64,000 nt of DNA from Roseomonas sp. (lineage in GTDB: Bacteria; Pseudomonadota; Alphaproteobacteria; Acetobacterales; Acetobacteraceae): NCBI GenBank assembly GCA_020249775.1, contig JADCFA010000018.1:1-64000 (forward strand), read 5' to 3'. Numbering within the stretch: the first letter of the stretch is position 1; each line of letters begins with the position of its first letter. The notes under the pieces are model-generated. The model was not told where the DNA came from and did not search any database. It saw nothing but the letters and a program-made list of their open reading frames with translations. Shown here in pieces: positions 17,963 to 24,782 of this stretch. Position numbers and translations under genes: made by a program.

Positions 17963-18832
17963 ATGACGGATACTCGATATTTGGCGCCGCAGACGCTTGA
18001 TGAAGCGGTCAGCGCCTTTGCCGCGGCCCAGGGGGCTGCGCGGATTCTGGCTGGCGGGACGGATCTGCTGGTGCAGATGCGCGCCGGCATCGCGCGCCCG
18101 GGCTTGATTGTGGATATCAAGAAGATCGGCGAAATGAACCGCATCACGGAAAATGCCGATGGCAGTTTCACGATTGGTGCGGCGGTATCCGCTGCCGCGC
18201 TCGCGGATCATCCGCGTTTCGGCAAGGTCTGGCCGGGCGTGCTGGAAGCGGTGAACCTGATCGGGTCAAAGCAGGTGCAGGGCCGCGCCTCGCCGGGTGG
18301 GAATCTCTGCAATGGCTCGCCCGCCGGTGACAGCGTACCGGCCATGGTCGCCGCCGGCGCGGTGGTGACGGTGCAGGGCCCGAATGGCCGCCGGCAAATG
18401 CCGGTGGAAGCCTTCCCCGCCGGCCCGGGCAAGACCAACCTCGCCCCCGGTGAAATCCTGGTGAGCTTCACCCTGCCCGCGCGCCCCGCCGGTTCGGGCG
18501 ATGCGTATCTGCGCATGATTCCGCGCACGGAAATGGATATCGCGGTGGTTGGCTGCGGTGTCAGCCTGACCATGAAGGATGGCGTTTGCACTGCCGCCCG
18601 CGTCGGCCTTGGCGCCGTGGCGCCGACCGTGATGCTGGTGGAAGACGCCGCCAAAGCGCTGATCGGCAGCCGGCTTGAACCCGCCGCCATTGAAGCGGCC
18701 GCCGCTGCCTGCCGCGCCGCCTGCCGCCCCATCAATGACAAGCGTGGCACCATTGCCTATCGCACCAAGGTTGCGGGCGTGCTGCTGAAGCGCACCGTTG
18801 CCATTGCCGCTGAACGCGCGAGCCGGAGCTGA
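17963..18832 (+). CDS. Molybdenum hydroxylase FAD-binding medium subunit (CoxM/CutM-like)
   Basis: A 289-residue FAD subunit of a xanthine-oxidase-family enzyme. The FAD pyrophosphate motif AGGTDLLVQMR is near residue 31 and the second FAD segment appears as GNLCNGSPAGDSVPA. A C-terminal CO-dehydrogenase FAD-type domain follows (RTEMDIAVVGCGVSL). It is first of three genes in the order medium-small-large, the order of coxMSL operons, with 4 bases before the small-subunit start. It transfers electrons from the Fe-S subunit to an acceptor. The substrate is unknown; it should not be called CO dehydrogenase because the large subunit lacks the CO-specific active-site loop. Confidence 0.9.
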   Translation: MTDTRYLAPQTLDEAVSAFAAAQGAARILAGGTDLLVQMRAGIARPGLIVDIKKIGEMNRITENADGSFTIGAAVSAAALADHPRFGKVWPGVLEAVNLIGSKQVQGRASPGGNLCNGSPAGDSVPAMVAAGAVVTVQGPNGRRQMPVEAFPAGPGKTNLAPGEILVSFTLPARPAGSGDAYLRMIPRTEMDIAVVGCGVSLTMKDGVCTAARVGLGAVAPTVMLVEDAAKALIGSRLEPAAIEAAAAACRAACRPINDKRGTIAYRTKVAGVLLKRTVAIAAERASRS

Positions 18833-18836
18833 TTCC

Positions 18837-19316
18837 ATGTCCAAAATGCATGTTTCGACGACCATTAACGGGGAACCGATGGAGTTCCTGTGCGACGCGC
18901 ATGACAGCATGCTGGATGCGCTGCGCGGCCCGCTTGGCCTGACCGGCGCCAAGGAAGGCTGCGGCACCGGCGATTGCGGTGCCTGTTCCATCACCGTGGA
19001 TGGCCGCCTGGTTTGCGCCTGCCTGATGCTGGCGGTGGAATCCGAAGGCAAGTCACTCGGCACCATTGAAGGCATGTCGCAGGGCGGCGAATTGCACCCG
19101 CTGCAGCGCAAATTCCTGGAAATGGCAGCGCTGCAATGCGGCATCTGCACGCCGGGCGTGTTGATTGCCGCGAAATCGCTGCTCGAGAAAAACCCGAACC
19201 CGACCGAAACCGAAGTGCGCTTCGGCCTTGCTGGCAATCTTTGCCGCTGCACGGGTTACGACAAGATTGTTCGCGCCGTGCTTGAAACCGCCGCTGAAAT
19301 GAGGGGGGCCGCCTGA
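18837..19316 (+). CDS. Molybdenum hydroxylase 2Fe-2S small subunit (CoxS-like)
   Basis: A 159-residue electron-transfer subunit with two [2Fe-2S] clusters. The N-terminal plant-ferredoxin-type motif is GCGTGDCGACSITVDG with a fourth cysteine in VCACL. The C-terminal helical domain has QCGICTPG and NLCRCTGY. All eight cluster cysteines appear present. ATG 18837 follows the medium-subunit stop by 4 bases. Its TGA shares one base with the ATG of the large subunit, so the three subunits are translationally linked. Confidence 0.93.
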   Translation: MSKMHVSTTINGEPMEFLCDAHDSMLDALRGPLGLTGAKEGCGTGDCGACSITVDGRLVCACLMLAVESEGKSLGTIEGMSQGGELHPLQRKFLEMAALQCGICTPGVLIAAKSLLEKNPNPTETEVRFGLAGNLCRCTGYDKIVRAVLETAAEMRGAA

Positions 19317-21556
19317 TGAACGATATGTCCAACAAATGGATCGGCAAAAGCACGATCCGTCCCGATGGCGCGGAAAAGGTGACAGGCCGCGCTGCCTATG
19401 CCGCCGATACCAATATGCCCGGCATGATCTGGGGCAAGGTGCTGCGCAGCCCGCACCCGCATGCGCGCATCATTTCCATCAATACTGCGAAGGCAGAAGC
19501 GCATCCCGGCGTGAAGGCCGTGGTGACGCATAAGGATGTGGTGGATTTCCCGCTCGATAAATCGGTTATGCTCGGCATTCAGGATATGCGCTGGATGTGC
19601 CGCAACATCATGGCGCGCGAAAAGGCGCTGTTCCATGGCCATCCGATTGCCGCCATTGCCGCGATTTCCGAAAAAGTGGCGGCCGAGGCGCTGCAACTGA
19701 TTGAAGTGGAATATGAGGTTCTGCCTTGGGTGATTGACGCGGAAGACGCGATCAAGCCAGATGCGCCGATCCTGCATGATTTCATCAAGTTCGATGGCAA
19801 GCCTTCGAACATCGCGGGCAAGCTGGAACACAAGCTTGGCGATGTGGATAAGGGTTTCGCCGAAGCCGAAGTGGTGGTGGAACGCAGCTTCCGCACCGCG
19901 CCGGTGCATCAGGGCTATATTGAAACCCATGCCTGCCTGGTCAGTGTGGCCGATGGCAAGGCAACGATCTGGAGTTCAAGCCAGGGCCAATTCATGGTCC
20001 GCGCGATGTGTTCCTACCTGACGGGCCTGCCGCAAAGCGATATCCGCGCCATTCCGGCGGAAATCGGCGGCGGCTTTGGCGGCAAGACGATTGTCTATCT
20101 GGAACCGGTGGCGCTGCTGCTCGCCAAGAAATCCGGCCGCCCGGTGAAGATGGTGATGACGCGCGAAGAGGTGATGCGCGCGACTGGCCCAACCTCGGGT
20201 TCCTTCAGCACCGTCAAGATTGGCGCGAAGAAGGATGGCACCATCGTGGCCGCGCAGGGCACTTTCTACCTGCAAGCGGGCGCGCTGCCGGGTTCGCCCA
20301 TTCGCGGTGCGGCGGGCTGCGCCTTCGCGCCCTATAACATCCCGAATGTGCACTCACTTGGCTTTGATGTGGTGTCCAACCGGTCAAAGGTTGCGGCCTA
20401 TCGCGCGCCGGGTGCACCGATTGGTGCCTATGGTGTGGAATGCGTCTTGGATGAAGTGGCCGAAAAGCTTGGCATGGACCCGCTGGCGCTCCGCCTGAAA
20501 AACGCTGCGGAAGAAGGCACCAAGGCCGCGCATGGCCCGGTTTATCCGCGCATCGGCTATAAGGAAACCATCGAAGCCGCCATGGCGCATCCGCATTACA
20601 GTGCGCCGCTTGGCCCCAATCAGGGCCGCGGCGTTGCGAGCGGCTTCTGGTTCAACGCCGGCGGTGAATCTTCCGCGCAGGTGAACATCACGGAAGATGG
20701 CAATGTGGTTGTCACCACCGGGCATCCGGATATTGGTGGCTCACGCGCGTCCATCGCCAATATCACGGCGGAATTGCTTGGTATTGATTACAAGCGCGTC
20801 TCCGTGCTGATCGGCGATACCGCAACGATTGGCTATTCCAACCTGACCGGCGGTAGCCGCGTGCTGTTCGCTTCCGCGATGGTGGTGACGCAATCTTCGG
20901 AAAAGGTCATCACGCAACTCAAGGAACGTGCGGCGAAGATCTGGAAAATTGATCCCGAAGCGGTGATTTGGGATAATGGCGAAGCGCGTCCTGCCGGCGC
21001 CAATGCGGGGCAATTCCCGCCACTCAGCCTCAAGGAAATCGCTGCCAAGGCAACGGAAACCGGCGGGCCGATTGGGGCTGGCGTGCAGTTGAACACAACC
21101 GGCGCCGAAGGCGGTTTCGCGACCCATATCTGCGATGTGGAAGTGGACCCGGAACTCGGCACCGTGAAGGTGTTGCGCTATACCTCCTTCCAGGATGTCG
21201 GGCGTGCAGTACATCCGGCCTATGTGGAAGGGCAGATGCAGGGCGGCGCGGCGCAGGGCATCGGCTGGGCGCTGAACGAAGAATATATCTACAACGCCAA
21301 GGGCCAGGTGGATAATCCTGCCTTCCTTGATTATCGCATGCCGGTCTGTTCGGACCTGCCGATGCTGGATGCGGTGATGCTGGAAATCCCCAATCCGAAG
21401 CACCCGCAAGGCGTGCGTGGCGTGGGTGAAGTGCCGCTGGTGCCGCCGCTGGCCGCGATTTCCAACGCCATGTATCGCGCGACGCATAAGCGCTTCTACG
21501 CGCTGCCCATGTCGCCGCCGCGTGTTTTGGAAAAGCTGGAACAGGCGGCCGAATAA
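19316..21556 (+). CDS. Molybdenum hydroxylase molybdopterin-binding large subunit (CoxL/XdhB-like)
   Basis: A 746-residue catalytic subunit carrying molybdopterin cytosine dinucleotide. IRPDGAEKVTGRAAYAAD opens the first domain, IGGGFGGKT is the glycine-rich Mo-cofactor loop, and AYRAPGAPIGAYGVE occupies the active-site position. The CO-oxidising form I enzyme carries AYRCSFR there, so this is another aldehyde or N-heterocycle hydroxylase. The C-terminus contains GVGEVPLVPPLAAISNA, with the glutamate expected to act as base in GVGE. No maturation genes (coxDEF, xdhC) follow; a terminator is at 21581. Divergence from a TctC-type binding protein hints at a carboxylated aromatic or heterocyclic substrate. 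Confidence 0.9.
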   Translation: MNDMSNKWIGKSTIRPDGAEKVTGRAAYAADTNMPGMIWGKVLRSPHPHARIISINTAKAEAHPGVKAVVTHKDVVDFPLDKSVMLGIQDMRWMCRNIMAREKALFHGHPIAAIAAISEKVAAEALQLIEVEYEVLPWVIDAEDAIKPDAPILHDFIKFDGKPSNIAGKLEHKLGDVDKGFAEAEVVVERSFRTAPVHQGYIETHACLVSVADGKATIWSSSQGQFMVRAMCSYLTGLPQSDIRAIPAEIGGGFGGKTIVYLEPVALLLAKKSGRPVKMVMTREEVMRATGPTSGSFSTVKIGAKKDGTIVAAQGTFYLQAGALPGSPIRGAAGCAFAPYNIPNVHSLGFDVVSNRSKVAAYRAPGAPIGAYGVECVLDEVAEKLGMDPLALRLKNAAEEGTKAAHGPVYPRIGYKETIEAAMAHPHYSAPLGPNQGRGVASGFWFNAGGESSAQVNITEDGNVVVTTGHPDIGGSRASIANITAELLGIDYKRVSVLIGDTATIGYSNLTGGSRVLFASAMVVTQSSEKVITQLKERAAKIWKIDPEAVIWDNGEARPAGANAGQFPPLSLKEIAAKATETGGPIGAGVQLNTTGAEGGFATHICDVEVDPELGTVKVLRYTSFQDVGRAVHPAYVEGQMQGGAAQGIGWALNEEYIYNAKGQVDNPAFLDYRMPVCSDLPMLDAVMLEIPNPKHPQGVRGVGEVPLVPPLAAISNAMYRATHKRFYALPMSPPRVLEKLEQAAE

Positions 21557-21580
21557 GCCGCCTTTCTGCGCAAGGTTTCA

Positions 21581-21616
21581 GGCCCGGAGGCTTCGGCTTC
21601 CGGGCCTTACTTTTTT
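21581..21616 (+). terminator. Rho-independent terminator after the hydroxylase operon
   Basis: GGCCCGGAGGC (21581-21591), loop TTCG, GCTTCCGGGCC (21596-21606), with one G-T pair, followed shortly by a run of six T at 21611-21616. It lies 24 bases after the large-subunit stop and 27 bases before the FKBP start, separating the two transcription units. Confidence 0.85.
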
Positions 21617-21642
21617 CGTTAGATGCTTGAAAGGAGAAAACC

Positions 21643-21975
21643 ATGATTGACACGAAACTCGGCACCGGGGCCGAAGCCATGCCGGGGCAGCACATCACAG
21701 TGCATTACACGGGCTGGCTGTTTGATGGCGCGGCACCCGAAAACAAGGGCCGCAAATTTGACAGTTCTCGCGACCGTGCCGAGCCCTTTTCCTTCCTGCT
21801 TGGCGCCGGCCATGTCATTGGCGGCTGGGATCAGGGTTTTGCAGGGATGAAGGTGGGCGGGCAGCGGACGCTGATTATCCCGCCGGAGCTTGGCTATGGC
21901 GCACGCGGCGCAGGTGGTGTCATTCCGCCCAATGCAACGCTGATTTTTGAGGTGGAATTGCTCGGCGTTGAGTGA
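21643..21975 (+). CDS. FKBP-type peptidyl-prolyl cis-trans isomerase
   Basis: A 110-residue single FKBP domain without a signal peptide, so probably cytosolic. It contains the canonical [34 protein letters not shown] and IPPELGYG segments and ends in [13 protein letters not shown]. An AAGGAG lies 7 bases before ATG 21643. It stands alone between a terminator and a 616-bp gene-free region. It catalyses proline isomerisation in protein folding; nothing in context points to a specific client. Confidence 0.93.
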   Translation: MIDTKLGTGAEAMPGQHITVHYTGWLFDGAAPENKGRKFDSSRDRAEPFSFLLGAGHVIGGWDQGFAGMKVGGQRTLIIPPELGYGARGAGGVIPPNATLIFEVELLGVE

Positions 21976-22591
21976 GGCAGCGCGAAGTCGCGTGATCCAT
22001 GGTAATGGAACAAGCGAAGCCCTGGTGGTGCGATTCATGCTGACCTGTCCCGGTCCTGGGGCGGTCCCGCGCACCACGAACAGCATATTCGGTGGGCCGG
22101 TTCACGCTGCGCGCGGGAACTGACAGCAGCGATCGGGCCACTAGGTTGTTCACGATGGTTTCCAGTTGTCGAAACGCAATGGAAGGAGAACCGCCATCCA
22201 CCTTCAGATGGCAAGCGCCCGGACGACAAGGCTGCGGGCTAGAGCATGTTGCGTTCGCGTAGGTTCACGCAACACGCTCTACGCCGTTGTTTTTCGAGCA
22301 TCTTCACACGTTCAGATGATTCCATCTGAACGTGATATGCTCTAGGGCGACGCGGTGGGGCTGCACCCCCCGGTCCATGCCATGCTGGCGCAAGCTCTTC
22401 TCCTCGCGGCCCATCTACATGCCGTAGCCATGGATCAAGGAGATGGCGATGGACAGGATCTCCAAAGGCGTTTTGTCCTGTCATCAAGCTGAAACTTTCG
22501 GCCTCGCCATTTTTGAGGTTCCGGCCATGCTTTGACGGTCGCCCCTCGCCCTATCTTGCGCGCTGCGCCCCTCTCTTGCAGGTTGCCTCCC
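21976..22591. other. Gene-free region with a palindromic repeat
   Basis: This is 616 bases without a convincing gene. Reading frames here (for example minus strand 22239-22487) have no recognisable motif and run across the palindromic element at 22239-22345. The segment 22000-22230 looks like degraded DNA, with no start site, terminator or RNA fold that I can support. The start of the permease gene that follows is uncertain, so up to 60 bases at the right end may be coding. Confidence 0.6.
22239..22345. repeat. MITE-like element made of two AGAGC-ended hairpins
   Basis: The outer ends are inverted: CTAGAGCATGT at 22239 and its near-complement ATATGCTCTAG ending at 22345. Inside are two stems. 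The first is AGAGCATGTTGCGT (22241-22254) against ACGCAACACGCTCT (22267-22280), 14 bases with one G-T type mismatch. The second is a perfect 12-base stem CACGTTCAGATG (22307-22318), loop ATTC, CATCTGAACGTG (22323-22334). Such non-coding palindromic units are dispersed in many alphaproteobacterial genomes. Confidence 0.7.
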
Positions 22592-23119
22592 GTGTTGAAC
22601 GTGCTCCGCCGCCACGCCTCGCTCGTGGTCATTTCCCTGATTGCCGTGACCGCCGGGTTTGCGACCTTGCAGCTCAGGGGCACGGATGCCTTCATGACGG
22701 CGCTTTGGCATGCCTGGGACTTGTTCCTGTTTATTGTGCCATCCCTGGTGGCGGGCTTGCTCCTGGCCTCGGCGCTTCGGCAATTGCTTTCCCCGGATGC
22801 GCTGGCCCGCTGGATGGGGGCGGAAAGCGGGATTTTCGGCCTGTTCATCGCAACGCTGGTCGGCACGCTCTCGCCGGGCGGTCCCATGGCCGCCTTTCCG
22901 CTGGTGCTGGTGCTGGCCGGCGCCGGGGCGGATCGGGGCGCGCTGGTCGCCTTCATCCTGGCCTGGTCGCTCAATGGCTTCCAAAAACTGCTGGTCTATG
23001 AAGCGCCGTTGCTTGGCCTTGATTTCGCGCTGCTGCGCACGCTGATCACCTTCCCCATGCCGATGATCGCGGGCTGGTTGGCGCGGCGCGTGCCGATTGC
23101 GTGGGAGCCGCCGAAATGA
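22592..23119 (+). CDS. Permease half, ArsP/DUF318 type (first half)
   Basis: A 175-residue membrane protein with four to five hydrophobic helices. The region LSPDALARWMG, the amphipathic link typical of the predicted permease family PF03773, is followed by TLVGTLSPGGPMAAFPLVLVLAG, a conserved glycine-proline pore-type motif. Full-length relatives are about 300-350 residues with two such halves on one chain; here each half is a separate gene. The frame is open to a TTG at 22532; GTG 22592 is preferred. Its TGA overlaps the next ATG (ATGA). The substrate is unknown; relatives export organoarsenicals or other small molecules. Confidence 0.75.
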   Translation: MLNVLRRHASLVVISLIAVTAGFATLQLRGTDAFMTALWHAWDLFLFIVPSLVAGLLLASALRQLLSPDALARWMGAESGIFGLFIATLVGTLSPGGPMAAFPLVLVLAGAGADRGALVAFILAWSLNGFQKLLVYEAPLLGLDFALLRTLITFPMPMIAGWLARRVPIAWEPPK

Positions 23120-23631
23120 GCGGACCGCAAATCATCCTTTGGGTCATTGCGCTGGCGGTGCTGGCGCTTTGCATCCGCCGCGGCATGCCCCAGGCCAGGC
23201 GCGTGGTGGCCGAGACCAATCGCGGCTTTTGGCGCATCCTGCCGATGTTCTGCGTGGCGCTGCCGATGGCGGCGTTCTTGTCTGAGCTTGTGCCGGCGGA
23301 TATCGCAACCGCCTGGCTTGGCGATGATTCTGGCCTGAATGGCATCATGATCGCGGCCTTGGCCGGCGGCATCATGCCGGGTGGGCCCTTCGTGACCTTC
23401 CCGCTGGTGATCACCTTCAGCAAGGCGGGCGCGGGGGTAGCGCAAATGACCGCGCTGCTCACCGCCTGGTCGGTCTATGCGCTACACCGGATTCTGACAT
23501 GGGAATACCCGGTGCTGGGCTGGCGCTTTGTGGCGATGCGCTTGGCGTCATCCTTTTTTCTGCCCGTGCTGGCAGGCTTGATCATGCAGGCGCTGCTGCC
23601 ATTCTTTACGATTAATCTCGCGGTGCCTTGA
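23116..23631 (+). CDS. Permease half, ArsP/DUF318 type (second half)
   Basis: A 171-residue membrane protein, homologous in layout to the preceding gene. ELVPADIATAWLGDDSG corresponds to the link of the first half and ALAGGIMPGGPFVTFPLVI to its pore motif (against TLSPGGPMAAFPLVL). It has five hydrophobic helices. Four-base overlap (ATGA) with the first half implies coupled translation and a heterodimeric transporter. It is the last clearly chromosomal gene before the integrase remnant and the defence island. Confidence 0.78.
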   Translation: MSGPQIILWVIALAVLALCIRRGMPQARRVVAETNRGFWRILPMFCVALPMAAFLSELVPADIATAWLGDDSGLNGIMIAALAGGIMPGGPFVTFPLVITFSKAGAGVAQMTALLTAWSVYALHRILTWEYPVLGWRFVAMRLASSFFLPVLAGLIMQALLPFFTINLAVP

Positions 23632-23890
23632 ACATTTTTCTCCTATGAGCCGCATGAAGCGGTAGTGGCTGTCTTTCCCATACCCAAAGCTGTCATGGAT
23701 CATTTGCCGGGTTTGAGTGATGCCATTTTCCATTGATGAGTTGCCAAGCATTCATTCGCGCAGCCCGGAAGACGCGATGCGCCTTGAGGAAGTAGTGCCG
23801 AGCGAGTCTGCGCTGCCGCCATTCATCCCCGCCCAACCGCTGCGCAACGCGGTCGCAATAGGTGCAGACGGCCATGAGGCATGCGGCCAC

Positions 23891-24223
23891 TTATTGTGCT
23901 TCGAATGTTGAGCGGCGGAAGGCCTCATCGTTCCTGTCCAGCTGGGGCAGCCTGCGGAAGTCGAAAGTGTCAATCTGGCTGTCGCCCTGCTGGGCGTTGA
24001 CGAAGAAGTAGCGCTTGCCGGCGCGCAGCGGCGCCATGATGTCGAGGTCCCGATCACGCTCACGCTCAATGGCGGTGCGCTTGTGGTGGGTATTAAGCCT
24101 GCGCCTTGCATACTTACCCTCGCCGGGGAGCCACGAGCGGAACTGCCAATGCTCACCGCGGAGATAGATCACGGCTTCATCGAAGATCGGTATCTCGTCC
24201 TCGGCGAATGCCTGCTTCCTCAT
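23891..24223 (-). pseudogene. Truncated tyrosine-type site-specific integrase (N-terminal arm only)
   Basis: This 110-codon frame starts at ATG 24223. It opens with PIFDEAVIYLRGEHWQFRSW and GKYARRRLNT, then KRTAIERERD and LRAGKRYF. That succession matches the N-terminal arm-binding part of a family of phage-type integrases (PIFD..AV.Y.RG.YWQFR.W, GKYAR.SL.TR, AIEK). After GKRYF the match fades, and the frame stops where about 300 more residues with the catalytic R-H-R-Y should follow. None of those are visible downstream (23632-23890). Identification is from memory of the family pattern. Confidence 0.6.
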
Positions 24224-24782
24224 GCCCCCGTGCCCGCCCTGGGCCTTCACCAAATGCCATAGCTGCAGCGATGCGCGGCTGAGCGGGTATTTAGTTGCGA
24301 AATACCAGGGAGAGCAACGGCTTCTTGTTTATTTCATTTTTTGCAACAGAACTATTTTCCAACGGAAGATCCACGCCCTATTGGCAACCCCTCACTCCCA
24401 CTCGATTGTCTGAATTTCCCATAAGTCTCTGAAAACTCTATGGTAAGCGCCCATTCTGACGGTCATTCTCCGACTGTGAGGCCGTCAAAATGCTACGCTT
24501 TTGATTTCATTGAGAAATCGGTCAAAAAAATATTTTCGTGGGTTCTGCATCTATCGGCATCGATTGCCCCCAAAGAGCATATTCAAGCGCATCTGCGGGT
24601 GCTCATGACGTGCCAATAAAGTACCGACGCATGTCTTCGGATACCAGATCTGTGACGCCGACGCGAGGCTCGCAGTTCATGCCTCGGCTCCCGTCGCCAA
24701 CCTACCCCTGACGATGCCAGGCGACGAAGGCCAAAGCCAACTGAGCCCCGCCGCGCATGTTTGATCACTCGTCCTGACAAGC
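24224..24782. other. Gene-free, AT-richer junction before the BREX operon
   Basis: Between the integrase remnant and the end of brxL I see no supported gene. 24300-24560 is visibly richer in A and T than either side and contains the guaA-like 18-mer. The 67-codon frame at 24583-24786 (minus) has no motif and overlaps the end of brxL. No clear terminator for the BREX operon was found. Confidence 0.55.
24392..24409 (-). repeat. Possible attachment site: copy of the guaA 3' end
   Basis: Read on the minus strand the 18 bases encode Thr-Ile-Glu-Trp-Glu-stop, the invariant C-terminus of GMP synthetase (guaA). The codons before it do not continue guaA, so this is only the terminal segment, as expected for the direct repeat left by an element integrated into the 3' end of guaA. 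It sits at the chromosome/island junction, 169 bases outside the integrase remnant. The partner copy, and guaA itself, are not in the window. Confidence 0.45.

Noticed and set aside
17963-21556. Carbon monoxide dehydrogenase (coxMSL)
   Set aside because: Gene order matches, but the large subunit lacks the CO-specific AYRCSFR loop and the cox maturation genes are missing.
22239-22487. Protein-coding gene on the minus strand over the palindromic repeat
   Set aside because: The frame crosses the hairpins, has no recognisable product and no plausible start signal.
23632-23890. Catalytic part of the integrase in another frame
   Set aside because: Minus-strand frames there (for example 23693-23890) show no R-H-R-Y pattern; I could not support a continuation.
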